Shown here piece after piece: positions 25,361 to 35,596 of a stretch of 64,000 nt of DNA. Position 1 is the stretch's first letter, and every line of letters begins with the position of its first letter. The notes beneath the pieces are model-generated. The model worked only from the letters and a program-made list of their open reading frames with translations. It was not told where the DNA came from and did not search any database. This DNA comes from Paragonimus skrjabini miyazakii (taxonomy: Eukaryota > Platyhelminthes > Trematoda > Plagiorchiida > Troglotrematidae): NCBI GenBank assembly GCA_014338405.1, contig JTDE01001110.1, positions 1 through 64,000 of the forward strand, read 5' to 3'. The translations under genes and the position numbers were made by a program.

Positions 25361-27839
25361 CCAATAATATGTTGAAAGTGTTTCAAAATGTTCCCTACTA
25401 ACTTACCACAGCGTGCAAGTTAGGTAATCCCAAATAGCGCATAGTGTGTAGTTGTTACCTCTGATCATTTTGCTTTTGCGTTCTCTACGGTTTCTTAGGG
25501 GCTAAAACAACGTTTTGTTCGCACGGTCAGATTGTTGATACAACAAGATGTATACTTTTAAGTGCTACAGTTTTATTCCAGTACACAAGTTCAACGTTTA
25601 CACGCATTACTTGGATGTGAATTGCACTTGATTAAGCGTAAAGGCTTAATTCAAAGTACATCACGTATTTGACTCTGGAATTGCAATGTGTCAGGATGGA
25701 CGAACTTATTCCATGCTTCTGATAATGATCAGTACAGGCAAGGTGGTGCCCTAAGACACCCTTATGTTTATTGCTCGCCGGTAAACAGAAAATTCACGCA
25801 TAGAGCTCAATTTGCTATGAATGCTCTCTATAGAGAACGATTTTAGAATAAGTACTATTTAAACGTTAGTCAGTAGCAATCTGATTAAATAAGCACAGTC
25901 TATTTACAGCTTGTTCAGAATGATGCTGTTGATTTAGTTGTGGTTCATGATTGAACTGTTGGTTGAATACAAATACAGTGTTCGGAAGAAAAAGAAACAT
26001 GGTTTGCATTCAGAAATAATTTTCAGGAAGCGTGCATATAGTACGGGAGCGAAAATTACAGCTGACCGCAACACGTGGCTATACACTTTATTTTTTCATC
26101 ACTTGGTTTTATCAAGTGATTTGTTTAAAACTCCCGTCACCATAATTCACCTATGCTTACTTAAGCAAAACAAACCGGTGGTTTTAAGGAGTTTTCAAGT
26201 CAGAGATGTATTAATCAACCTCAAATTCTGACATCTCTTGGGACTCAGTTATACAATTGACATAATTTTCGGCGTGACTATTCGTACTGACAACCAGTTG
26301 TTACAAAAGAGCGATGAACTCTTCTTCATTATTATCAAAGTCTTCTTACGAAATAACGATTTTGAATATCACAATTTTGTTGATTCGAAACCGTAAGGCA
26401 TCTATTCTGATAGCGTCTTTGTTGCTGAAACTATGGACAATCCTAATTTTTCCTCCCGTGGCACGACATCATTTAAATCTTTCGATGTTATGTCATGCGA
26501 GTTTTGCCCGGGTAATATCAGCTTCGGCTTAATCTATTTATTGTCCATTCTGGGAATATTTACTGTTCAAAATAGATTTTGGCTAAAGCTGCGGATCTGT
26601 TTCGACGGCCTATGGAAAGCATTAATATTTCTACTAAGTGTGTATGGTGGCTATCAGAGTAAACAAATAAAATGTTTGTGAATGGACAGTGCAATCGGTC
26701 TGAATAAAAATAGCTGATACACAAGTTGTCGTTGGTTAGATCGATATGTCTTTCAAGGCGGAATGTTTCGGAGGTATAAACGAAATACTAGCTGTTTTCC
26801 GGGATAAGATAGTGCTTCCAGACTGATTTAAGGTTGAAGTAGAGATCTTACTGTCCAGCAGAAAACTGTTCACTGATGATATATTTTTTACGAGGTTTTC
26901 TAAGGGAACATATTGTAGAATGACTAGAAATGTTGGCTGCTTATATTGGTGTTATCCTGTGTTTAAAACTTAAGGTACCCATACTTAAATACTGATCTAA
27001 AATTAGGAGATAACCAGCACAAGGCGCCAGCTAGACACATAGGAAACGGGGCGGTTTACATTATTAGACTGGGCTGCATTGATATATAATTCGTTATTTA
27101 TCAGTGAGTCGTCCTTTAGTAGAATACACCTAATTGCGTTTCTCCGAATCAGTAATTAGAATGCTTATTTTGAAATGATTCTTACTTGCAGTTACTATTA
27201 GCTACTGTTTTATTCTAGCCCATTCAATTTCATTGTACAAGGACAACAGATGAATTTCAATGTTAGCTGTAAACAATTTTTTTATATAGTTAATAGGTGA
27301 CGTCCCGCTTTCATCGTTGACGTTATTCATATACGTCGTCCGCCCACATTAATGAAAATTCATCCGTACAATTCACACACGTGGCCTTGTAACACAATTG
27401 TTTTTCAGACATACATTTCCGTTAGGCAAACTTCATGTGAATTAGATATAATGGCAACAGAATTGAAGAAGCAAACGCAAAAAGTATTCATATCCTATAC
27501 AGAGGAAACAGATTTTTTTCTAAACGACTTTAAAACAAGTAAGTTTTGCAATAAAATAATTCCAACCCATGGAAAAGCATATTACTTAGACAAAACATAC
27601 AGTTGAATTAAGCTTAAAAAGAAGCATCAACAACTGAACACACTTGCAAATGTTACGCAGAATGAATAAACACTACTGTTGACGATACGCTGTAAGGGAG
27701 ACGTGTGATGAAAACGCGATGTCAAACAAGCGAATGGTGCATAAAGGACTTAGTAGGCTGTGAGTAGTTGGATGTTTGGGTAATTTACCCTCGACCATCA
27801 TTCACAACTGATGAAAGCTTTCAATTTATACGGACGTTT
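25361..27839. other. AT-rich interval without recognised genes
   Basis: The ORFs at 25,938-26,231 and 26,314-26,681 have no family resemblance. The second is partly hydrophobic (GLIYLLSILGIF), as often happens by chance in T-rich DNA. No RNA or repeat could be identified. Confidence 0.45.
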
Positions 27840-27965
27840 GTTCCAGCCAGTCTAGAAAAGTTGGGCTCAAAGTGTGCCTCTATCAGAGCTCAACCTTACC
27901 GTTTATGGAACAGCGTGCCTCAACGTGGCAAGCGCTCTACCCGCTGGGCTACAAAGTTACACCGG
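27840..27965 (-). mobile_element. tRNA-derived SINE, copy 3 (minus strand)
   Basis: On the minus strand tagcccagcggg (27,951-27,940) is a very good A box, continuing tagagcgctt as in copy 1 (cagagagctt). A diverged B box (ggttgagctct, 27,895-27,885) follows at tRNA-like spacing. The interval between the boxes also aligns with copy 1 (gaggcacgctg here, cggacatgctg there). It lies head-to-head with copy 2, with about 65 bases between the two promoter ends. Confidence 0.6.
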
Positions 27966-28029
27966 GAGCTCGCAAATTTCACATTTGAAGTCGATTATCC
28001 ACCGGTCCCACTGTCTCATAAGAAATCCA

Positions 28030-28180
28030 CCAATCATGCCCCGGCAGAATTTCTCAATCGCGTTGAGACATGCTGTTTCTGTCACTGGTTCGAATCCAGC
28101 TGAAGCCCTGATTTTTTACAGTTGGGTCTCACCTAAACTAATAAATCTGCTAAACTACTTATTAGTGACCTCACGGTATA
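28030..28180 (+). mobile_element. tRNA-derived SINE, copy 2
   Basis: It has a perfect B box (ggttcgaatcc, 28,087-28,097). The upstream segment (gacatgctg) and the tail (gggtctcacctaaactaata, then ctgctaaactacttattagt) match copy 1 in order and spacing. The A box has decayed. Copy 3 reads away from it on the other strand. Confidence 0.7.
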
Positions 28181-29282
28181 GCCCTACCAGGACTTGATCG
28201 ATTCGAAAATAAACACAGTAATACCTTTTGAGTATATCAAGAGCCACAGCACTAGGACTTCTGCGTTGAGACGTATTCTAAGTTACGGGGTTTTGAATGA
28301 AGCTGGAATGGGAACACTGCAATCAAATTTGAATGATGTTCAGTTTGAACTCAGAAAGTTGTATGTGTAACATATTTTATCAGACAGAGAGATGAAGTAC
28401 AAACCTCTCCGACTAAGCTAAGACGAAGATAGTCGTACTCTAAACGAAACTTTTCTGTTTTAACCTTCGATAAAAATCGATGATCTGTCAACAAGATGAA
28501 GATATTTTGTCAGATAAAACTGCTCGATAACCTACTGTTCAGCAAGAAAAATATTTTGCTGGAATTTCTAACAAACCTCGGTGTGGTGTTAATTATTTCG
28601 TTACACAGCTTATGTTTGTTAGGGCATTGGTGATTACAGTTTTAATACCTCGAATCAAAATATCAGTTAATATTACTTAGAGACATTGGTTGATCGAATC
28701 AGGGTCATTCTAGGACAGTTTAAAATGGCTGTACGTCTACTGGAATAAAAGCGATGAGGAACAGTGTTCCACTGCGAGCTGATTCTTAACACATTTTTTC
28801 ATGCTGTCTGATGCGCTTTATCCGTTACTGTCCACTGATTTCACACACCGTTTCTTTTTGTGCTGCTTGTCACCACTTGTAGCGGTGAAAACACTCGGTC
28901 TTCGAAGCCAGGCTTTATGATTTGGACAGGCACGTGTAAAAACATTAACCATAATCCTGATATAGATGTGAATTTGTAGAGCGTTAATTCCTATTATTTT
29001 CATAGGCCTAAGCATAACAGCTACCAAACCAAAAGTCGTTTAGTTATGATTTACTTTTCTGTGTCAGTATCTCAATCACTGCATATAGGGGAGTTTTGTT
29101 CATTTCCTTACATATTAGACCAAATTTAAGCAGATATTCTGAATTAAGAAGGTTAAGTGTGACCTTCTGCTAGGTGTTTGAAATGAAAATATCTAGTGAA
29201 GAATTTAGCTCCCATGTGTAGACCTGTTGACCACGTGACATCCGGGTTTTGATTTCGCCGATATGTTAACCATGAGCGCATG
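28181..29282. other. AT-rich interval, nothing recognised
   Basis: Only short ORFs without family resemblance are present on either strand. Confidence 0.45.
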
Positions 29283-29350
29283 TTTATCTCGGATTTGAAA
29301 CAGTTCATTCCCTTCAGAAGTTCGAACAAAACAGTCAGAAAACAAAAACT

Positions 29351-29387
29351 GGTAGATGAAAGCATTTCGTGTTGACTCATCAGTACC
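29351..29387 (-). ncRNA. Minimal type-I hammerhead ribozyme motif A
   Basis: Read on the minus strand: stem I 5' strand ggta, core ctgatga, an eight-base stem II segment gtcaacac (two pairs, loop caac), gaaa, then a stem III of three pairs with a four-base loop, closing U, C at the cleavage position, and tacc completing a four-pair stem I. All core positions of a hammerhead (CUGANGA, GAAA, UH) are present. Cleavage would fall after the C at 29,355. The helices are short, as in the minimal PLE hammerheads described in animals, so efficient activity might need dimers. Confidence 0.72.
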
Positions 29388-29435
29388 AAATTTACAATAA
29401 CATGAAACGTTTTTTTTAAATATCGAACAGATAGG

Positions 29436-29472
29436 GGTACTGATGAGTCAATACGAAATGCTTGCATCTACC
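29436..29472 (+). ncRNA. Minimal type-I hammerhead ribozyme motif B
   Basis: Same design as motif A on the other strand: ggta, ctgatga, stem II gtcaatac (two pairs), gaaa, stem III atgc-tt-gcat (four pairs, two-base loop), C, tacc. Compared with A, the stem II loop differs and stem III has one extra pair, so the differences fall outside the catalytic core. Cleavage is predicted after C at 29,468. A and B could also pair with each other along their full arms, which would compete with ribozyme folding in a read-through transcript. Confidence 0.75.
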
Positions 29473-29508
29473 AGTTTTCGTTTTCTGACTGTTTTATCTC
29501 GGATTTGA

Positions 29509-31087
29509 CAAAATTATCCATTGTTGTCAATTTTTGATTTTGATTATTTGAGGCTAGAAAACATATGTGAAAAGTTGTTATTTTGTTATAGTCCATCACA
29601 TCTGGTGACTGACTGCACAGACAGGCAAATGAGCTACCAATGTTGTTGTGATATGCTCTGGCCCTACTGGCGTTGGTGTATTTGATTCTGTTGTTACCAA
29701 AATATGTTTCCTTCTGGAATGCAATGAACCACTTGCCACACACCTATCAGACAGTCACACATCTCACAAACACTTCACATACCCACATAAATCCCCGAAG
29801 GTTAGTGGACCCGTAATTATCGTATTTCCATTGGGCACCAAATGAACCTGATTATTTTGAGTACCTTACACGGCCAAATTTAAGAAGACCCGGTTTGATT
29901 GAATAACACTTTATCTCATTATCCTCCTGGGAACTCAAATTTGAGTCCAATATAACTAAAAGCTATATAGGGCTTGTTAGCCATTACTAAGAATTCGTTT
30001 GTTGCATTTTTATGGAGAATTACATACATATACGCATACCTTTTTCGATTTCAAACTAGTACCGCTCAGAACTGGAACGATCAACTGAAAACTAGAGAAG
30101 TATCTCACAGCAATTTCTCGCGACGCTTTTTATTTGATATGAACTCGTTGGACAAACTTGATATGGTTGCCGAGTTTTCGTTGAGACAGAACAATGGCCC
30201 GTAACCGTTGATTTAGGAAACTACCATGAACTTGAACAGCTTCAAACTATTAAACGTCAGAGTTAGCTTCAGGTCAGACCGATGGCTGAGCACAGTCGTT
30301 GGGTCAAACAGGCTTCTGTGTGGAATTTGCCGCCTAAAAATATCGGTGTGCTCTGATCAACTGAAGCTAGACTGTGTGGAACACGAGTAAATTAACTCAA
30401 AGAACATAACAATATTAGCTCTAGTGTTTCGCATTTTCGGGGAGGTATGAGTAAACAGTTTTACTCAAGGGGTTGTCGACTGCATTAAACGGAGCATCTC
30501 TGCCTTTTCTCACTTCTAAAGTCAAACACTATTTGCACAAGATTGTGGCTGAGTGTTATCCTAATAGTTAGCTATGCCTATTTTGGGTTTATCGCTGTTT
30601 TGGTTGGCACCCTAGTAGCGAAAACACACCGAACGGAGTGTAAATTCCCATTAGGAGTATTGACATGCGCTACTGAGAAGCTTTAATCTGATGGGAAGTT
30701 GGATCTAGTGCTTCCTCTCAAAGTGAGTTAGCCGGAATGTGTACTTGAATGCGACTTCTAAGCGAACAATTGAGGCTGATGTTAATACAAAATAACCGAA
30801 GTCCATGACCTTCAATAACTAAATTGGCGTTAGAATTGAGTTTACTATACAATACACTTAAGCTCTTTTTGTTCGCTATGAACTGTTACAATAGGATACT
30901 CTTAATTATTTCGAAGACTTACAGAATCTCCGAAAGGTATTCGATCGCTAGTCGTTCACCCAGTCGTTTATTACAAAAACTACATGCCGTGATTTGAAAG
31001 TGGTGGTTAATACGAAATCTTCCTTAAGTTTCCTGTTTATTCTAAATTGTTCAGATTTGTGGGTAGTACTCTTCAACCTGAAACTGG
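29509..31087. other. AT-rich interval, nothing recognised
   Basis: The ORF at 29,974-30,204 (plus strand) has no family resemblance, and its splice-site context is ordinary. No repeat or RNA gene was identified. Confidence 0.45.
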
Positions 31088-32228
31088 TTACTGAATACAT
31101 TCAATTTTCTTACAAGCAGATAACTCTTTCGACCAGTTGTGATAATTAGTTGAGAGATTTCGCCCACTTGGCACTTCGGTTTCAAAAGTGTTGCTTACAA
31201 CCAACACTGTCCTATTTGTTGTCACATTAGCCCCATACCGTGTCCCATAATGGACACAGTCGGTTTTCTGATAAGGCACTTTAAAAGCTGCATCCAGCAG
31301 TGGACTACACTCATATGGCAAACAGTCAATCAAGAGTTCGCAAATTGCGAAAATATTAACTTTGTCCGTTCGATTGCTTGTATTCCAATATAAGTTAGGA
31401 TTGGCGTGGTAAAATCGGTACACTAAATAACGACATTGCATATTTCTTTATCAATATAATCACCTAAATGCTTCATTGTCAATCAGATAAAGTCAAGTAC
31501 TACATTGGCGCGAAGAATGACACAGTGCAACCGGGGGCGTTATATTGAATTCGTCACTTTGATGAACAGGTCAGTTAGTCTATTATATACTTGTACCCGT
31601 TTTAACGTGTTACATGAGGTATTCACAGTTTAGAATACCAAGCCACCACTGTATGTTTGTTTTGTTCGGTATGAAGTGGCAGACAAAAGTCACTGATGTA
31701 CAAAATTGGCTGCGGATAGTAGATTAAATTTGCGTAGTGTGAGATTGATTGCGCTAATCGTTCGGACTGGGCATAAGTTGGGCACATTTTGAGCATGTTC
31801 GGTAAAGTTTCTGGTTTGTGATAGTAGTACCCCCCACTTATCAGGTGCATTGTCAATAAGTGGCTAAGTGATTGAATGAAGCAGCTGTACTATAACCATA
31901 CAACAAGTACTAGTAGAATTGAAGTTGGTAACTGGACAGATTGCACGCTTTACAGGATCGCAAAAGATAAGATATAGGATTGTGTGTTTTGGTCCAGAAA
32001 GTTATCGTATGTCAGCGGTCGAAAGGCGGAACAGGTTTCTGACAAGTGATTAAAACGTTGAAGATAAAAGGTATTACCAAGTGGAGCTTTTGCTATGTAG
32101 CTGTTGTAAAGACGGCTTGAAAAGTCTTGACTGTAATCAGTTAACCGTGTAATCAATTCTGCCGACAGATCAGGTAGTGTACGACCAATTAAAAAGAAAC
32201 TGCGCGACAGTTCGGAATAATTAATCAC
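31088..32228 (-). other. Cluster of three minus-strand candidate coding segments
   Basis: Three open frames follow each other on the minus strand: about 32,228-31,950, 31,856-31,623 and 31,441-31,088. Their translations have balanced, non-repetitive composition. The first contains IGRTLPDLSAELITRLTDYS, the third several cysteines and possible N-glycosylation sites (NRT, NVT, NLS). Possible donor sites (cct|gtaaag after the first, gctt|gtaaga in the third) exist, but no full, phase-consistent exon chain could be built by eye. I recognise no family. They may be exons of a fast-evolving gene, an old element, or chance. Confidence 0.22.
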
Positions 32229-33724
32229 GTTTAACTCTAGTCGATTTCAAGTGAAATTCATGCTATTTCGACTTCGAAAGCTTGAAGTGATTTAAGCTTG
32301 CAAGTCAAACAGAGGATTTGTCTGACTAGACTACATAAAAATGAAAAGCTCGACCTACAAAGCTGTTGAACTACAAAACCAAACTCCCTGTATGTGGCAC
32401 AAAGCTTGACCAACGGTTGATTTCACCACTTTAGGCAGGCATGTACAATGGTGTCATTTCATGATTTATGCTTCAACAGAGTTCGCGTCTGTCCCAGTGA
32501 TTTTCCGCACCGGTGTGTTAAACAAATTTCCAAATCGCAGATTAAACCTCCACACAAGCTAACGTGGAATAGTTGTCTGCAAAACGTGAAACAGTGAACT
32601 CTATTTAACCAATGCAACAATACAGAAAAAGTTATGCCGTGTTGAGGTGGGAACATGTTTCTCCACATAAGGCACATATGAAAAGTGTCAATTCTATGCA
32701 TCAGACAAATACAGCTGGATTGGAGGTAGCCTTGAGTAGATCCACATCAACATTTATAATCAGCACCGAGACAAGCTAATGGAATACAGCCATACACTTT
32801 CGCACACACAGCGCCGACTTTTGAGTTTGGATCAACATAGCACTATAATGTTGACTTCCGGTTCAGGTTACGCAACAACATATTTATGAGCTAAATTGGT
32901 AAACTTAGCTACCTGCTGTCATAAAATGTCTAAAGATCGATGGTGTGAGATTCCAAGTAACGAGTTTACAGGTTTTTGTCTAAAGCACCATCATTCGTTC
33001 CAGCTAAGTTCGGAGACTGCTCATAGCTTTCTCGAATAGGTGTCAATTTGTTCCGTTTAAATAAACGTTACTGCAGCTTCAAGTAAACTAGTACACAGCT
33101 TGAAAATACTTACACAAAATGCGTTCGAGTTCTTGTAGAACTTATCCTTGGGTGCGTTGCAACAAGCAGAAATTAAAAGCAGTCCGCTTGGGAGACAAAG
33201 CGGATTTTTATATAGGTTTTATTTCGCTTGCCCTATGAGCCGCAAAAGTGTAACCATAAATTTCATCTGGACTATTGGAAACGGACCTTTTGGATTAGTC
33301 AGTCCGTTAGCTTCTACAAACTTGTGGAAATAACGCTTGCCGATAATGCTAACCGTAATATCTCTCAGTCATCTTGTGTCTTGTAAATCACAACGCAGTT
33401 TGGTGGGGCTAATTGTATTTATGTACATCATATGCCTAATCAGATGAAGTCAGAGAACAAATGTAAAACCGGTGTACTGTAAAAGTTTGTTCATTTGAAG
33501 CCATGTCAGTAACAACGCTACGAACAGTACGTTTAGTGGCTGGCTGATTTTGCTCATCATTTTTACTGTCTAACGCAGAAAGCGTTTTTTCGGTATAAGC
33601 AAATAAACTGTTAATATTGTGTCATATGCTGCAACATTAGATGATGTTTCTCGATCGGTGGCGCTGGCTCATGTTGGGAGTTCTGGTGTCATACCAAATG
33701 ACAATTACCTAAATGTTTGCTCAG
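32229..33724. other. AT-rich interval, nothing recognised
   Basis: Short ORFs on both strands (for example 32,459-32,701 minus) have no family resemblance. Confidence 0.45.
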
Positions 33725-33889
33725 TCTACTTTTGAGGGGTCTGCACACCTTCGCTCCCAGCTGACGCTCACTCTGAAATTAATGAGTTATCTAAATTTTA
33801 CATCAGAGTCTACGTTTAGTTGGTTTGAATGGAACGTGAATTACTTGATCGATGTTGCTGAATTCGGGTCACTTTTTGTACTACCACAG
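33725..33889 (+). other. Candidate internal exon of 55 codons
   Basis: A segment of exactly 165 bases, open in one frame, lies between a good 3' splice site (tttgctcag, ending 33,724) and a consensus 5' splice site (cag|gtgagt, cut after 33,889). It would be a symmetric phase-0 exon. The translation contains TSESTFSWFEWNVNYLIDVA and has normal composition, but I recognise no family, and no neighbouring exon was found. Splice-like pairs around short open stretches also occur by chance in DNA of this composition. Confidence 0.28.
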
Positions 33890-34325
33890 GTGAGTACAAC
33901 AGTGATGCTCAACTGATCCACATATTCTACTCCCTTTTGTGGAGCAGTCGAAAAACTAGTATTCTTCTGTTAGCTGCATGCTGTTTGTTACTTTGTAAGT
34001 TATGCGTTTTGGTGTCACAGGAAATATTCACTCACAAACATTATGAAGTAGATTGTGCTCTACGCAGGATATTTTGTTATGCTGTGTGCTTATAAGGCAA
34101 GATAGTCTCAACAAGTACCAGCCGATCCGTGTTTAAGTTTGTTAGCTAGCAGGTTTAATATGTGCATCACTTTCTGTCACTCATGGTGATGCCCTGAGAT
34201 AACTGTTCGCCAATGGTGTTACTTCAAAACTTGTGACGAACGCCCAAGTTTAGCCGGTTCATCACGTCAAATGAACCTTCCGCCTGTTTCTGCCAATTCG
34301 TAACTTAAAGCATGTAATCAACATG

Positions 34326-34511
34326 TCACATGTACAGTTTCCCTTTAGCAGAGACTCGTTTTTCTATTCCTGCAAATAATCTGTCCGCCAAGGCTGCATC
34401 ACGCGACCTCCCTAGCGTGACTCCGATAATGTGACGATATGTTTTATCTTGAAAATAAAACTTAACTAGAAGCACCCACTGAATGTGACTTTTTGGCACT
34501 GATACATTCAA
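34326..34511 (-). pseudogene. PLE-4 reverse transcriptase fragment
   Basis: The minus-strand translation reads VKFYFQDKTYRHIIGVTLG and later ALADRLFAGIEKRV. This aligns with the PLE segment FxFNGxxYRQxxGVAMGSPLGPxLADIFMxxIE, as seen in PLE-1 at 19,160-19,270. The GSPLGP box is damaged, so it is inactive. I cannot follow the RT further upstream or downstream. It lies about 120 bases downstream, in the minus-strand sense, of an endonuclease-end fragment of a similar PLE. Confidence 0.65.
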
Positions 34512-34633
34512 CAGATTTAAAATAAATTAAGATGGCCTGAAGCTGATATTTTAACGATAAGGTCAGGTCAAGATGGACACTAGCTTTCCGGAAGTCCGGG
34601 GATTTTTAAAATACTAGGGTAACAGTAGTTGTC

Positions 34634-34815
34634 ATTGAGGTAAGCGAATAGCATTGACCTCTGCAACTGACAGTATACGATCTTCCACCTTTGTCGATTG
34701 TATCCCACACATTCGATAGATTAGCTTGAAAGAATCGACTTGCTTGTTCAGGCGGTTTGAGTCAATCAAATACACAGTGACCGCAGATGAACAGAGCCTT
34801 GTGGATCCTTGCGTT
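34634..34815 (-). pseudogene. PLE-4 endonuclease-end fragment
   Basis: This stretch aligns base by base, with many differences, to the left arm of PLE-1 (18,050-18,210): for example cattcgatagattagcttga here and aatcgatagatcggcttga there, then cagtgaccgcagatgaacag and cagcgaccgccggtgaggaag. It therefore corresponds to the end of the GIY-YIG ORF and the start of the 3' tail, in minus orientation. Being upstream of the RT fragment in the same orientation, it may be a direct flanking repeat of one PLE copy, or the 3' end of a separate copy. Confidence 0.6.
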
Positions 34816-35093
34816 TGCTTGACTTTTATGCATAATCAAACAATATACGAAACACGCAATCGGGTGAGCAATAAGAACTATATGATAACCACTATAAGAG
34901 TTTCAGTTAGTAAAGAAAACGGACTACAAGTTTTATGTACTCTTGTGTTTGTTCCAAAACTGTAGTTAGTTTGATAACAGATGAATTTCCAGAATAAATT
35001 AGATGGAGATGTTTGGTTCTACACGGCAGAGATACAGTAGACAATATCACCGAAATAGAAGGTCGCATAGGAAGGCATCTCCAACTTCTTCTT

Positions 35094-35508
35094 NNNNNNN
35101 NNNNNNNNNNNNNNNNNNNNNNNNNNNNNNNNNNNNNNNNNNNNNNNNNNNNNNNNNNNNNNNNNNNNNNNNNNNNNNNNNNNNNNNNNNNNNNNNNNNN
35201 NNNNNNNNNNNNNNNNNNNNNNNNNNNNNNNNNNNNNNNNNNNNNNNNNNNNNNNNNNNNNNNNNNNNNNNNNNNNNNNNNNNNNNNNNNNNNNNNNNNN
35301 NNNNNNNNNNNNNNNNNNNNNNNNNNNNNNNNNNNNNNNNNNNNNNNNNNNNNNNNNNNNNNNNNNNNNNNNNNNNNNNNNNNNNNNNNNNNNNNNNNNN
35401 NNNNNNNNNNNNNNNNNNNNNNNNNNNNNNNNNNNNNNNNNNNNNNNNNNNNNNNNNNNNNNNNNNNNNNNNNNNNNNNNNNNNNNNNNNNNNNNNNNNN
35501 NNNNNNNN
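35094..35508. other. Assembly gap, 415 N
   Basis: Sequence is missing. The right edge cuts into a hammerhead-bearing repeat, so the gap probably covers repeat sequence. ORFs reported across it are artefacts. Confidence 0.98.
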
Positions 35509-35539
35509 GATGAGTCAATACGAAATGCTTGCATCTACC
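35509..35539 (+). ncRNA. Hammerhead ribozyme motif C, truncated by the gap
   Basis: Visible are gatga (end of the core), stem II gtcaatac, gaaa, stem III atgc-tt-gcat, C and tacc, identical to motif B. The first bases (stem I and ct of the core) would lie in the unknown bases just before 35,509. Confidence 0.65.
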
Positions 35540-35596
35540 AGTTTTCGTTTTCTGACTGTTTTGTTCAAACTTCTGAAGGGAATGAACTGTTTCAAA
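35509..35596 (+). mobile_element. Third copy of the 29-kb ribozyme-bearing repeat
   Basis: The 88 bases after the gap match the reverse complement of 29,294-29,381 with few differences. Similarity ends at ctgtttcaaa, at the same base where the 29-kb copy meets its direct repeat, which defines one end of the repeat unit. The other end is hidden in the gap. Confidence 0.8.

Larger units (their letters stand above)
29283..29508. mobile_element. Small ribozyme-bearing insertion with 16-bp direct repeats
   Basis: The 16-base string tttatctcggatttga occurs at 29,283-29,298 and 29,493-29,508, as expected for a target-site duplication. Between them lie two inverted arms (29,328-29,387 and 29,436-29,495) with a 48-base spacer. 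Each arm carries a hammerhead core. The left arm continues outward through about 30 further bases that are also found, in the other orientation, after the ribozyme at 35,509-35,596; that copy and this one diverge exactly where the direct repeat begins, independently supporting the element boundary. The arrangement resembles a PLE flanking-repeat pair or a retrozyme-like unit. It encodes no protein; a minus-strand ORF crossing it (29,153-29,467) is most likely chance. Confidence 0.65.

Noticed and set aside
29153..29467. 104-codon minus-strand ORF across the ribozyme repeat
   Set aside because: It overlaps the inverted repeat and a non-coding insertion boundary; similar codons at 35,509 simply reflect the shared repeat.
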